A stretch of DNA of 64,000 bases from Massilia sp. Mn16-1_5 (GTDB lineage: Bacteria; Pseudomonadota; Gammaproteobacteria; Burkholderiales; Burkholderiaceae_D), in the NCBI RefSeq assembly GCF_004798585.1, contig NZ_PPXQ01000006.1, positions 186,001 to 250,000 on the forward strand. The letters are read 5' to 3'. The notes beneath the pieces were generated by a model that did no database searches, was not told the origin of the DNA, and saw nothing but the letters and a program-made list of their open reading frames with translations. This document shows positions 39,872 through 47,860 of the stretch, in pieces (the first letter of the stretch is position 1; every line of letters starts with the position of its first letter). Both the position numbers and the translations under genes were made by a program.

Positions 39872-40836
39872 GCAGTGCTCCCGCGGGCGGCTGTGCCGGT
39901 GACATGGCGGAAGGCGGCGTCCCAGTCGGCGCTGAAGCGCTCGATCGAAAAGCGCTCCTGGGCGCGGCGCCGTGCGGCCTGGCCCAGGTCGCGCGCCAGC
40001 GAGGGGCTGCGCAGCAGGTCGCGCATGCAGTCGAACAGGCGCTCGACGCGGGTATCGATGAAGCCGTTGGCGCCGTCGTCGATGACGGTCGCCATCTCGG
40101 CCGTGGCGAGCGCGACCACGGGCATGCCGACCATCATCGCTTCGATGACGGCCAGGCCCAGGCTGGAATAGCGAATCGGGCTGAAGAGAAAACGGTAGCG
40201 CGCCGCGAAGGCCGGTAATTGCGCGTGCTGCACTTCGCCGAGTCCGCCCAGCTCTTCGGCTGCCATGCCGACCAGGTCGAGCGGCAGCTGGCTGCGCGCC
40301 TGCAGGAACAGGTCGGGTCCCATGCGCCGACCGCGGCGGGCGAGATGGTTGCTGACGACCAGCCCGCGCTCGAGGGCGCCGAGGTAGCGCACGGACTCGG
40401 GCACCAGCACGCCGTGCTCGATCACGCGGGTGGGCGTGCGCCGGTTGTCCCACATCAGCTCGTTGAAGGGCGTGACGTGCACCAGCAGCACGCCGGGATC
40501 GTCGACGGGGTGCGGGGTGTCGGTGGGGTGGGCGCGCGGCGGATCGTGTTCGAGGTAGATGCGCGGCAGCGCGCGCTGGGCCGCCGTCAGGAAGACGAAC
40601 TGGTCTTCTTCCCACTGGTGGTCGTCCTGGAACAGGATGCAGTCGAACTCCTGCGCGTGCGCCGCCTCGACCGGCAGGTCATGCACGTTGTCGCCCCAGG
40701 GGAAGTGGCCGGCGCGTCCGCCATAGCCGGGTGGTCTCCCGGGTTTCGACAGCACGTAGAAATCGTGCGGCACCTGCGACAGGTAGTACAGGTAGCTGCC
40801 GTGCGTATGCCAGGTCAGGATCTTGAGTCGGCGCAT
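39868..40836 (-). CDS. Glycosyltransferase (GT4-like, group 1)
   Basis: 322-residue GT-B type protein, cytoplasmic. The N-terminus MRRLKILTWHTHGSYLYYLSQVPHDFYVLSKPGRP is characteristic of a small subgroup. The C-terminal half has FLFSPIRYSSLGLAVIEAMMVGMPVVALATAEM, the donor-site region of group 1 transferases, followed by NGFIDTRVERL. It lacks a long N-terminal domain. Starts 7 bases after GT2 and is translationally coupled to the next gene. Confidence 0.85.
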   Translation of the reverse strand: MRRLKILTWHTHGSYLYYLSQVPHDFYVLSKPGRPPGYGGRAGHFPWGDNVHDLPVEAAHAQEFDCILFQDDHQWEEDQFVFLTAAQRALPRIYLEHDPPRAHPTDTPHPVDDPGVLLVHVTPFNELMWDNRRTPTRVIEHGVLVPESVRYLGALERGLVVSNHLARRGRRMGPDLFLQARSQLPLDLVGMAAEELGGLGEVQHAQLPAFAARYRFLFSPIRYSSLGLAVIEAMMVGMPVVALATAEMATVIDDGANGFIDTRVERLFDCMRDLLRSPSLARDLGQAARRRAQERFSIERFSADWDAAFRHVTGTAARGSTA

Positions 40837-40843
40837 GGGGACC

Positions 40844-41851
40844 TCAGGTGAAACGGACGCGGTAGCGGATGGCCCCGGCCAGGCGCCAGAACACGGCCAA
40901 TGGCGGAATCAGGGCCGAGGTGAGGACGACGTCGGCGACGTGCGAAAAGCTGCGGGCGGTGCCGCGCAGGCGCCGCAAACACAGGCGCGCCGTGAGTCCC
41001 AGCCACAGGACTCCGGCAAGGAGCGCGACGGTGTCCGCCGCAGCCAGCAGGGCGCCGAGCGTGACGAGCAGGGCCGCCACCGAGAGGTAGTGGTCCAAGG
41101 GCGGCGCGGCCGCGATGCGTTCGCGGTACAGCTGCGGATGCTTCTTGTAGAGCAGGGCGTCGAAGGCGGCAGCGCGCGTGCGCAGCAGGCTGGCGCCCCA
41201 GGGGGCCGGACGCACCGGCTGCACCACCAGGGCCTCGGGCACACGGACGATGCGCGCGCCCGATGCCAGCAGGCGGAAGTGGAAGTCGGCATCACAGTGG
41301 CGGGCCTGCTCGAAGCGTTCGTCGAAGCCGTCGAGCGACTCCAGCAGCTTCCTGCGGCAGAAGCAGTTGGCGACGCAAAAGGCGTCGCTCGCGGCCTGGC
41401 GCGCGGCGCGCTGGGCTTCGGTCGGGCGTGCCGGCAGGGGCGCGTCGAGCCGCCCGCACAGGACGTCGACCTCGTCGCCGAAGGCGGCCAGCCCATGCGC
41501 CAGCCAGGCGGGCGAGGGCACGGTGTCCTCGTCGGTAAAGGCGATCAGTGGCGCCTGGGCGCTGCGCCAGCCGAGGTTGCGGGCGGCGGCCGGGCCATGC
41601 TCGTTGCTGTTCGGAAGGTAGACCAGGCGCGGGCCGCGCTCGAGGGTGCGGGCACGCCAGCCGGCGACCAGGTGCAGGGTATTGTGGCTGGGCTCGTCGT
41701 CGACGACGATGATCTCGAAGGAGGAACCGGGCAGGCTCTGGCGGGTAAGGGCGTCCAGGCAACGGTCGAGCAAGTCCATCCGCCCGCAGGTCGGCACCAC
41801 GACCGAGACGGCGATCGCGCTGCTGGCTGTTCTTGGCGTGATTGCTGACAT
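40844..41851 (-). CDS. Glycosyltransferase family 2 with C-terminal membrane segments
   Basis: 335 residues from MSAITPRTASS (RBS GGGAGAGAG; a GTG 20 codons upstream is less likely). GT-A fold: VSVVVPTCGRMDLLDRCLDAL, nucleotide-binding DDEPS, and metal-binding TDEDTVPSPAWL. The acceptor region is FCRRKLLESLDGFDERF. The last about 80 residues contain two hydrophobic helices (YLSVAALLVTLGALLAAADTVALLAGVLWLG), placing the enzyme at the inner membrane. Confidence 0.9.
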   Translation of the reverse strand: MSAITPRTASSAIAVSVVVPTCGRMDLLDRCLDALTRQSLPGSSFEIIVVDDEPSHNTLHLVAGWRARTLERGPRLVYLPNSNEHGPAAARNLGWRSAQAPLIAFTDEDTVPSPAWLAHGLAAFGDEVDVLCGRLDAPLPARPTEAQRAARQAASDAFCVANCFCRRKLLESLDGFDERFEQARHCDADFHFRLLASGARIVRVPEALVVQPVRPAPWGASLLRTRAAAFDALLYKKHPQLYRERIAAAPPLDHYLSVAALLVTLGALLAAADTVALLAGVLWLGLTARLCLRRLRGTARSFSHVADVVLTSALIPPLAVFWRLAGAIRYRVRFT

Positions 41852-41868
41852 GCTCTCTCCCGTTTTGT

Positions 41869-43656
41869 TTAATGCGGCGTTTCCTTGTCCATCCGCTGTT
41901 GCAGCAGCCACAGCCGCGCGTACATGCCCCGGCGCCGCAGCAGCTCGGCGTGGCTGCCCTGCTCGACGATGCGGCCCCGGTCCATGACGACGATCAGGTG
42001 GGCATTGACGACCGTGGAAAGGCGGTGCGCGATGATGAGAGTGGTTCGATTGCGCGACAAACGGTCGAGTTCCTGCGTGATCGCGTGTTCTGAATCTGAA
42101 TCAAGTGCCGATGTCGCTTCGTCGAAGATCAGGATCGGCGGATCCTTGAGGATGGCGCGGGCGATCGCGATACGCTGCTTTTCGCCGCCGGAAATGTTCA
42201 CGCCGCGCTCGCCGACCGGGGTCTCGTACTTCAGCGGCAGCGCGGCGATCAGGTCGTGCAGCTGGGCGGCGCGGCAGGCGGCGACGACCTCGCCGTGGGT
42301 GCTGCCGAGCCGGCCATAGGCGATGTTGCTGCCGAGGGTGTCGTTGAACAGCGCCGTGTCCTGCGGCACGACGCCGATTGCCTGGCGCACGCTGGCGGCC
42401 GCTACCCGTGCGATGTCCTGGCCGTCGACGAGGATGCGTCCGCTGGCCGGGTCGTAGTAGCGCAGCAGCAAGCGCGCCAGGGTCGACTTGCCCGAGCCGC
42501 TGCGCCCGACCACGGCCACCGTGGTACCGGCGGCGATGCGCAGGTTGAGGTCGACGAGCACCGGCCGCCCCGGTTCGTAGTGGAAGTGGACGTGCTCGAA
42601 CACGATGTCGCCGGCGCCGACACGCAACGCCGGCGCATCCGGCAGGTCGGCGATCTCGGGCTGTTCGCGCAGCAGCGCGAACAGGCGTTCGGCATTGACC
42701 CAGGCGTCGCGTGCCTCGCGATAGACGAAGCCGAGTGCGTTCAGCGGCAGGCAGACCTGCAGGGCGTAGGCGTTGATCAGCACCAGGTCGCCCACGCTCA
42801 TGCGGCGCGCCAACACGGCCTGGCCCGCCAGCACCATGATGGCCGCCACGCCGAGCGCGATGAGGGCGCTCTGGCCAACGTGCAGGGTGAACAGGGCGCG
42901 CTGGTTGGCTACGCCGGCCGCGCGCCAGTCGCCCATGATGCCGGCAAAGCGCTGGCCCTCGAAGGCTTCGTTGGTGAAGTACTTGACGGTGTCGTAGTTG
43001 ATCAGGCTGTCGGCCAGCTGGCCCTTGGCGCGCGAGTCGAGCTTGTTGACGCGCCGCTGGTAGATGACGCGGCGCGCCGTGAAGACCAGGGTGAAGCCGG
43101 CATACACGAGGAAGGTGAGGAGAATGATGCCGGCGAAGCCGGCCTCGTAGCGGCTGAGCATGATGGCCAGCACCAGGCCGATCTCGACCAGGGTGGGGAC
43201 AATGGTGAACAGGCCGATCCCGAGCAGGAAGGCGATGCCGCTGGTGCCGCGGTCGATATCGGGCAGCAGGCTGCCGAGCTTGCGCCGGGCATGAAAGCGC
43301 GGACCCAGCGCATGCAGGTGGGCGAAGGTTTTTTGTGCATAGGCCGAGACCGCCGCCAGCGTGACGCGCACGAACAGCAGGTCGCGCCATTCGTTGAACA
43401 GGGTCGAGGAAAACCGTAGAACGGCATAGCCGACCAGTAAGTAGAGCGGCAGCTGCACAGGCAGCGTGCTGCCCGAAAAGGCGTCGATGATGCGCTTGAG
43501 CAGCAGGGGGGCGGCCACGGTGGCGAGCTTGGCGACCAGCAGCAGGATGACGGCCGCGACGACGCGTGCGCGATGGCGCGCGAGCACTTCCCACAACTCG
43601 GCCCCGATGCGGGTCTCGCTGGTCCTTTGGCTGCTCGTCGCGCTGGCGGCTTCCAT
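41869..43656 (-). CDS. ABC exporter with fused membrane and ATPase domains (ATM1/HMT1 type)
   Basis: Half-transporter of 595 residues from MEAASATSSQ, expected to work as a homodimer in the inner membrane. Six transmembrane helices lie in about 25-310. The NBD at about 340-585 has Walker A GRSGSGKST, signature NISGGEKQR, Walker B ILIFDEATSALDSDSE and His in IIAHRLSTV. By sequence it resembles the ATM1/HMT1 subgroup rather than MsbA. As first gene of the glycosyltransferase operon it may translocate the glycan or a lipid-linked form. An alternative start lies at 43701. Confidence 0.88.
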   Translation of the reverse strand: MEAASATSSQRTSETRIGAELWEVLARHRARVVAAVILLLVAKLATVAAPLLLKRIIDAFSGSTLPVQLPLYLLVGYAVLRFSSTLFNEWRDLLFVRVTLAAVSAYAQKTFAHLHALGPRFHARRKLGSLLPDIDRGTSGIAFLLGIGLFTIVPTLVEIGLVLAIMLSRYEAGFAGIILLTFLVYAGFTLVFTARRVIYQRRVNKLDSRAKGQLADSLINYDTVKYFTNEAFEGQRFAGIMGDWRAAGVANQRALFTLHVGQSALIALGVAAIMVLAGQAVLARRMSVGDLVLINAYALQVCLPLNALGFVYREARDAWVNAERLFALLREQPEIADLPDAPALRVGAGDIVFEHVHFHYEPGRPVLVDLNLRIAAGTTVAVVGRSGSGKSTLARLLLRYYDPASGRILVDGQDIARVAAASVRQAIGVVPQDTALFNDTLGSNIAYGRLGSTHGEVVAACRAAQLHDLIAALPLKYETPVGERGVNISGGEKQRIAIARAILKDPPILIFDEATSALDSDSEHAITQELDRLSRNRTTLIIAHRLSTVVNAHLIVVMDRGRIVEQGSHAELLRRRGMYARLWLLQQRMDKETPH

Positions 43657-43969
43657 GCTCCCGTCCTCGAATGCATTGGGAGTTGGACCAGCGCGCCGCA
43701 CTTCCGGTTACATGCGATTGCTGTGATGGGTCAAATACAGTTCAGGTATTTCGGGGAACCCTTTACCTCCTCCGTTCTCCGGATCAGGCCGGAAAAATCC
43801 TCACAATATTGCTCAGTATGTGTAGGAATGATCCGATGGCCGAGTTCAGTTAAGTGACGAGGACAAGCCGGCGGCAGGACAAAAAAATGCCCGCTCGAGG
43901 CGGGCGTGGCCAGACCCGGCCGGCGCTCGCGCACCGCCGGGGCTGATTCAAGGTATCAAGCGTGACGGT
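43657..43969. other. Intergenic region between the exporter and the disordered-protein gene
   Basis: 313 bases without a convincing gene. It must hold the promoter of the minus-strand glycan operon (AT-richer part 43730-43850) and the terminator of the gene at 43970. A TGTGTAGGA element at 43819-43827 resembles motifs in the 45.0-45.1 kb intergenic region. No tRNA or repeat family seen. Confidence 0.6.
43881..43907 (-). terminator. Terminator of the disordered-protein gene
   Basis: On the minus strand, GCCCGC (43905-43900), loop CTCGA, GCGGGC (43894-43889), then A-T7 (43888-43881). It lies about 65 bases after the stop at 43970. Confidence 0.8.
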
Positions 43970-44893
43970 TCAACCGCGCGAAAAACCGGTGTCGTCGTCC
44001 ATCTTGCGGTCGCCCGCCAGTTTGTTCGCACCGGCCGGGCTCTTCGGATAGCCGCCGGCGGCATCGTTCGATTCGTGCACGCGGTCCGGGTCCTGCTGCA
44101 TGCTGCCGCCCGGACGCCAGCCCGGATTCTCGCTGCGCGGGCCGGAATTGCCCGGGCTGCGCGGCAGGCCACCGGTGGTGTCGTTCGACTGGTGCGACTG
44201 GGAAGTGTCCTCGCGCGCTTCGTTACCCTGCGCGCCGGTCTGCGAGCCGGCGCGGTCGGTGCTTTGCTGCGCGCCCTGATTGTTGGCCTGCTGCGATGCG
44301 CCGCGGCTGCCTTCGCCGCCGCCGTACTGGCCGGATTCGCCCGATCGGCCGCCCTGGCTCGACTGCACGCCCTGGCTCGATTGCATTGACGCGCCCACGC
44401 CATGGTGGTGGCCGAGCGAACCGCCCTGCAGCTCGGGCTGGCGCGGATCCTGCGGATTCATGCGGCTGGCCGCCTGGGTGTTGCCGGCATGCGTGCCTTC
44501 ATGGTGCAGCAGGGAGGTGCCTGAATCACGTGCGCGGCGTCCCACCGGCAGTTCCAGCTCGCCCCATGCGGAAGAGTGCTGTTCCATCTGGCGCTGGTGG
44601 CTGTCGGTCAGGCCCTGCTGCGGACCGCTGCCGCCGCTCTGCTGGGTCTGCATCGAGCCGCCTGGCAAGTCCCAGCGGCTGCTGTCCTCGGCAAACTGGC
44701 CGGGACCCATGCCGCTCTGCTGCGTGCCCATCTGGTCGACGCCCTGGCGGCCCTGCTGCTGCGAGGCGCCTTGCGGATAGGTGTGGTCGAGCGGAGCGTC
44801 GGGCGCCGTCTTGCCCTTGGCGTTCTTGTTCCACTTTTCGTTGCCGCCGTTGTTCGTCTGGTTGTTCATTTCGCTGCGTTGGTTCGCATCCAT
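43970..44893 (-). CDS. Low-complexity Gln/Gly/Ser-rich protein, probably disordered
   Basis: 307 residues from MDANQRSEMNNQTNN (RBS GAAAGGAAACG; an ATG five codons earlier overlaps the RBS). Almost the whole chain is Gln, Gly, Ser, Asn and His with no hydrophobic core. Near residues 113-145 there is a more ordered stretch (AWGELELPVGRRARDSGTSL). Two copies of a motif, xSNDxxGGxPxSP, lie at about 235-252 and 274-291. No signal peptide or membrane segment. It is divergent from a KGG-repeat stress protein. Role unknown; composition suggests a desiccation, osmotic or stationary-phase protein. Confidence 0.8.
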   Translation of the reverse strand: MDANQRSEMNNQTNNGGNEKWNKNAKGKTAPDAPLDHTYPQGASQQQGRQGVDQMGTQQSGMGPGQFAEDSSRWDLPGGSMQTQQSGGSGPQQGLTDSHQRQMEQHSSAWGELELPVGRRARDSGTSLLHHEGTHAGNTQAASRMNPQDPRQPELQGGSLGHHHGVGASMQSSQGVQSSQGGRSGESGQYGGGEGSRGASQQANNQGAQQSTDRAGSQTGAQGNEAREDTSQSHQSNDTTGGLPRSPGNSGPRSENPGWRPGGSMQQDPDRVHESNDAAGGYPKSPAGANKLAGDRKMDDDTGFSRG

Positions 44894-45240
44894 GGCGTTT
44901 CCTTTCAAAAACGGTTTTGCGGGCGGACGCCGTCGATCAAGACCCGCCGACGCCGCTTCATCCTGCCATCATGCGCGCCCCTTTGTCGTTCCAGTATAGG
45001 AAGATGCATCGGTAGTGTGTAGGACAAAAACTGATGGGAAAAGTGATCAAAAGAACCCTATTTCGTAAGGGCATTTTCTGTCGCCTGTAGTCCTACAAAG
45101 TCATCTGAAAATGTCCTATACCCTCATCTAATTCGCATGCCTACTATGAATTCGACCTTCGCTCATCGGCGTGTGACCGATGGGTGGGGCAGCCTGCCGC
45201 AGGACGCGGCGGTTTATTATGTGAACAGGGAGAACACATC
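44894..45240. other. Divergent promoter region of the two stress-type genes
   Basis: 347 bases with no gene. It is AT-richer than its surroundings at 45000-45150. It contains TGTAGGACA (45018-45026), TGTAGTCCTACA (45086-45097, an inverted repeat) and TGTCCTATA (45112-45120), near copies of one 9-base motif in both orientations. These are candidate operator or sigma-factor sites for the genes on each side. Confidence 0.5.
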
Positions 45241-45534
45241 ATGGCTTCGAGCAACCAAGGTAACAAACAGGGCGGTAACCAATCCAACAGCCAGAGCGCC
45301 GGCGGCGGCACCCGCAACCGCGGCTTCGCCTCGATGGATCCGCAGCGCCAGCGCGAAATCGCCAGCCAGGGCGGCAAGGCTGCTCACCAGAAGGGTACCG
45401 CGCACGAATTCACGTCCGAAGAAGCACGCCGCGCCGGCAGCATGAGCCACGGCAACCGCCAGTCGGCCAGCGCCGGCTCGGGCAGCAGCTCGCGCAGCTC
45501 CTCGAAGAGCGGCGGCCGCAGCTCGAAAGAGTAA
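45241..45534 (+). CDS. KGG-repeat stress protein (con-10/GsiB-like)
   Basis: 97 residues from MASSNQGNKQGG with RBS GGGAGAAC; a frame-extending ATG at 45184 is inside the leader. The centre is GFASMDPQRQREIASQGGKAAHQKGTAHEFTSEEARRAG, two units of the KGG (stress-induced, Con-10 or GsiB) motif. Both termini are Gly/Ser/Asn-rich. Such hydrophilic proteins accumulate in stationary phase, desiccation or general stress. A strong terminator follows. Confidence 0.9.
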   Translation: MASSNQGNKQGGNQSNSQSAGGGTRNRGFASMDPQRQREIASQGGKAAHQKGTAHEFTSEEARRAGSMSHGNRQSASAGSGSSSRSSSKSGGRSSKE

Positions 45535-45595
45535 CATTCCATCGCGCCGTGCCGGCCGCCAGCGGCCGCCAGCATGGAGCGGAGGACGAATCCAT

Positions 45596-45624
45596 ACGGG
45601 GAGCGCAAAGCTCCCCGTTTTCTT
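45596..45624 (+). terminator. Terminator of the KGG-repeat gene
   Basis: ACGGGGAGC (45596-45604), loop GCAAA, GCTCCCCGT (45610-45618), then TTTTC. Confidence 0.85.
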
Positions 45625-45700
45625 TCCGGAGCTACACTAAAGCCGGACGGGATGGGGTAGAATCGCTGCGCCTTTTTCAACTATCCTGAGGAATCCCGTC

Positions 45701-46102
45701 GTGAAAGAAGCGGTCATTCGTGAAGTCAAGAGCATGTCCATGTCGTGCGATCGCGTGGGCAATTCGCTGCTTGCCAAGTTCTCCACGCAAGGCGCGAGCG
45801 ATCTCTGCCTGCACATTCCGGCGTCCATCGTCTTCTGGCTGCTCAAGCACATGCCGGTCAACCAGGATCCGCGCCTGCAGCCGCCACCGGCCGGACCCCA
45901 GATCACCCAGCAGGACTGGGACAATCCAGCCAACCCGCGCGCGCTGTCGCTGAACTGCCGCGAACTGCCGGGCAAGCTGCGCATGGCCTTCAATCTCGAC
46001 CGCGAACCGCATCTGGTCCTCGTGCTCGACCGCAGCAACGTCGAGCTGCTGCGCCAGATCATGGCCGCCTATAGCGCCGACCTGATCGACCTCGACGCCT
46101 GA
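45701..46102 (+). CDS. Conserved-looking hypothetical protein
   Basis: 133 residues with GTG start at 45701 and RBS TGAGGAAT; an ATG at 45734 is the alternative. The protein is soluble and begins with a hydrophobic strand-rich half (SLLAKFSTQGASDLCLHIPASIVFWLLKHM). A Pro-rich turn containing QQDWDNPANPR follows, then a helix-rich end (DRSNVELLRQIMAAYSADLIDLDA). I do not recognise a family. It stands alone, with terminator-like sequences on both sides. Confidence 0.75.
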   Translation: MKEAVIREVKSMSMSCDRVGNSLLAKFSTQGASDLCLHIPASIVFWLLKHMPVNQDPRLQPPPAGPQITQQDWDNPANPRALSLNCRELPGKLRMAFNLDREPHLVLVLDRSNVELLRQIMAAYSADLIDLDA

Positions 46103-46129
46103 GCAGCGAGGGCGAGGAGGGGGTGGCTA

Positions 46130-46167
46130 CCGTTTGGCAACCACCCTGCCGTTTGGCAGCCACCCTG
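46130..46167 (+). repeat. Two tandem 19-base repeats
   Basis: CCGTTTGGCAACCACCCTG (46130-46148) is followed directly by the same 19 bases with A changed to G at position 11 (46149-46167), and then by the first four bases again. The preceding GGGTGGCT (46121-46128) can pair with AGCCACCC in the second copy. It lies between the hypothetical protein and the carboxypeptidase. Confidence 0.8.
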
Positions 46168-46244
46168 CCGTGCAAACGAACGGCCGCGCAAGCAAATCCG
46201 GTATCATCTTCCACAGTTCCGACCAGGCCAACAAAGGATCAGCC

Positions 46245-47366
46245 ATGCCTATCAAAATCAGCCAGCATTTCGATTCGGGCGCCATCGAGGTGGTGCAAGC
46301 GGACAGCGCAAAACAGATCGACCTGAACCTGCGTAGCGACAACAACGCGGACATCCACCAGTGGTTCCACTTCCGCCTGCAAGGCGCGCGCGGCCAGGCC
46401 TGCACGATCCGTTTCCTGAATGCCGGCCAGGCCACCTATCCGAAGGGCTTCGAGGATTACCAGGTGTGCGCGAGCTACGACACCGAGAACTGGTTCCGCG
46501 TGCCGACCAGCTTCGACGGCAAGGTGATGACGGTGAATCACACGCCGGAACTGGACAGCATCTATTACGCCTATTTCGAGCCTTACACCTGGGAGCGCCA
46601 CCTGCGCCTGCTGGGCGAAGTGGCCGAGAACCCGATCGCGCGCGTGCATGACATCGGCACCACGGTCGATGGTCGCGACATGAACATGGTGGTGATCGGC
46701 AATCCTGCCGCAGAAAAGAAGATCTGGGTCATCGCGCGCCAGCACCCGGGCGAAACCATGGCCGAATGGTATGTCGAAGGCATGATGGATGCGTTGCTCG
46801 ACGACGCCAATCCGATCGCGCGCAAGCTGCTGCAGCGCGCCGTGTTCTACATCGTGCCGAACATGAATCCGGACGGCTCGGTGCGCGGCAACCTGCGCAC
46901 CAACGCGGCCGGCGCCAACCTGAACCGCGAGTGGATGACGCCGACGCTGGAGCGCAGCCCGGAAGTTCTGTGCGTGAAGAACAAGATCCACGAGACCGGC
47001 GTCGACATGTTCTTCGACATCCATGGCGACGAAGCCCTGCCGTACAACTTCGTGGCCGGCAACGAGATGCTGGCCGATTTCACGCCCGAGCGCGAAGCGC
47101 GCCAGAAAGCCTTCGTGGCGCAGTACATGGCCGCCAGCCCGGACTTCCAGAACGTCTACGGCTATGCCGCCAGCAAGTACAACGAGGAACTCCTGACCCT
47201 GGCGTCGAAATACGTCGGCCACACTTTCAAGTGCCTGTCGCTGACGCTGGAAATGCCGTTCAAGGACAACGCCAACCTGCCCAACAGCTACACCGGCTGG
47301 AACGGCGCGCGTAGTGCCGCCCTGGGTGCGGCGATCCTGCAGCCGATCCTGCAATCGCTGGACTGA
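46245..47366 (+). CDS. M14 family zinc carboxypeptidase
   Basis: Metallocarboxypeptidase of the cytosolic-carboxypeptidase-like M14 branch, 373 residues from MPIKISQHFDSGAIEVV with RBS AAAGGA. The longer frame (to 46134) covers the tandem repeat and was not used. An N-terminal beta-sandwich-like domain covers about 1-125 (HQWFHFRLQGARGQACTIRF). Zinc ligands are His167 and Glu170 (RQHPGETMAEW) and His260 (DIHGDE). The catalytic Glu is expected in SLTLEMPFKD. No signal peptide, so intracellular. CYTH gene follows after 17 bases. Confidence 0.92.
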   Translation: MPIKISQHFDSGAIEVVQADSAKQIDLNLRSDNNADIHQWFHFRLQGARGQACTIRFLNAGQATYPKGFEDYQVCASYDTENWFRVPTSFDGKVMTVNHTPELDSIYYAYFEPYTWERHLRLLGEVAENPIARVHDIGTTVDGRDMNMVVIGNPAAEKKIWVIARQHPGETMAEWYVEGMMDALLDDANPIARKLLQRAVFYIVPNMNPDGSVRGNLRTNAAGANLNREWMTPTLERSPEVLCVKNKIHETGVDMFFDIHGDEALPYNFVAGNEMLADFTPEREARQKAFVAQYMAASPDFQNVYGYAASKYNEELLTLASKYVGHTFKCLSLTLEMPFKDNANLPNSYTGWNGARSAALGAAILQPILQSLD

Positions 47367-47383
47367 CCCTGTAGGCGTCGCGC

Positions 47384-47860
47384 ATGGGCCTTGAGATCGA
47401 ACGGAAGTTCCTGGTAGCCGGCGACGGCTGGCGCGCACTGGGCGAAGCAGTCCTGCTGCGCCAGGGTTACCTGAGCAGCGACCCGGCGCGCGTGGTGCGC
47501 GTGCGCATCGAAGGCGAGCGGGCCTTCCTGACGATCAAGGGCAAGAGCCAGGGTGCCACCCGCGGCGAATGGGAATACCCGATTCCCGTGCCTGAGGCGG
47601 CCGAGCTGCTGGACGGCTTGTGCCAGGCGCCGCTGATCGAAAAGATCCGCCGCCGCATCGCGCTGAAAGGCCACACCTGGGAAGTCGACGAGTTCCTGGG
47701 CGCGAATGCCGGGCTGGTCGTGGCCGAGATCGAGCTGGGCAGCGAGGACGAAGCCTTCGACAAGCCGGACTGGATCGGCCAGGAGGTCACGCACGACGCC
47801 CGCTATTTCAATTCGAACCTGATCCGCCATCCGTATTCCTCCTGGAAGGACCCGGCATGA
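47384..47860 (+). CDS. CYTH domain protein (triphosphate tunnel metalloenzyme)
   Basis: 158 residues. It begins MGLEIERKFLV, the ExExK signature of CYTH/TTM enzymes that act on inorganic tripolyphosphate or other triphosphates with a divalent metal. Charged residues lining the tunnel recur on alternating strands (VRVRIEGERAFLTIKGKS, EWEYPIPV, IEKIRRRI, WEVDEFLG, AEIELGSEDEAF). Its TGA overlaps the ATG of the serine hydrolase (ATGA), so the two are translationally coupled. Confidence 0.93.
   Translation: MGLEIERKFLVAGDGWRALGEAVLLRQGYLSSDPARVVRVRIEGERAFLTIKGKSQGATRGEWEYPIPVPEAAELLDGLCQAPLIEKIRRRIALKGHTWEVDEFLGANAGLVVAEIELGSEDEAFDKPDWIGQEVTHDARYFNSNLIRHPYSSWKDPA

Noticed and set aside
38532..40615. 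Long N-terminal extensions of the SDR and GT4 frames
   Set aside because: The extensions read through neighbouring genes in another frame with Arg/Pro-rich sequence; RBS and family N-termini support the short forms.
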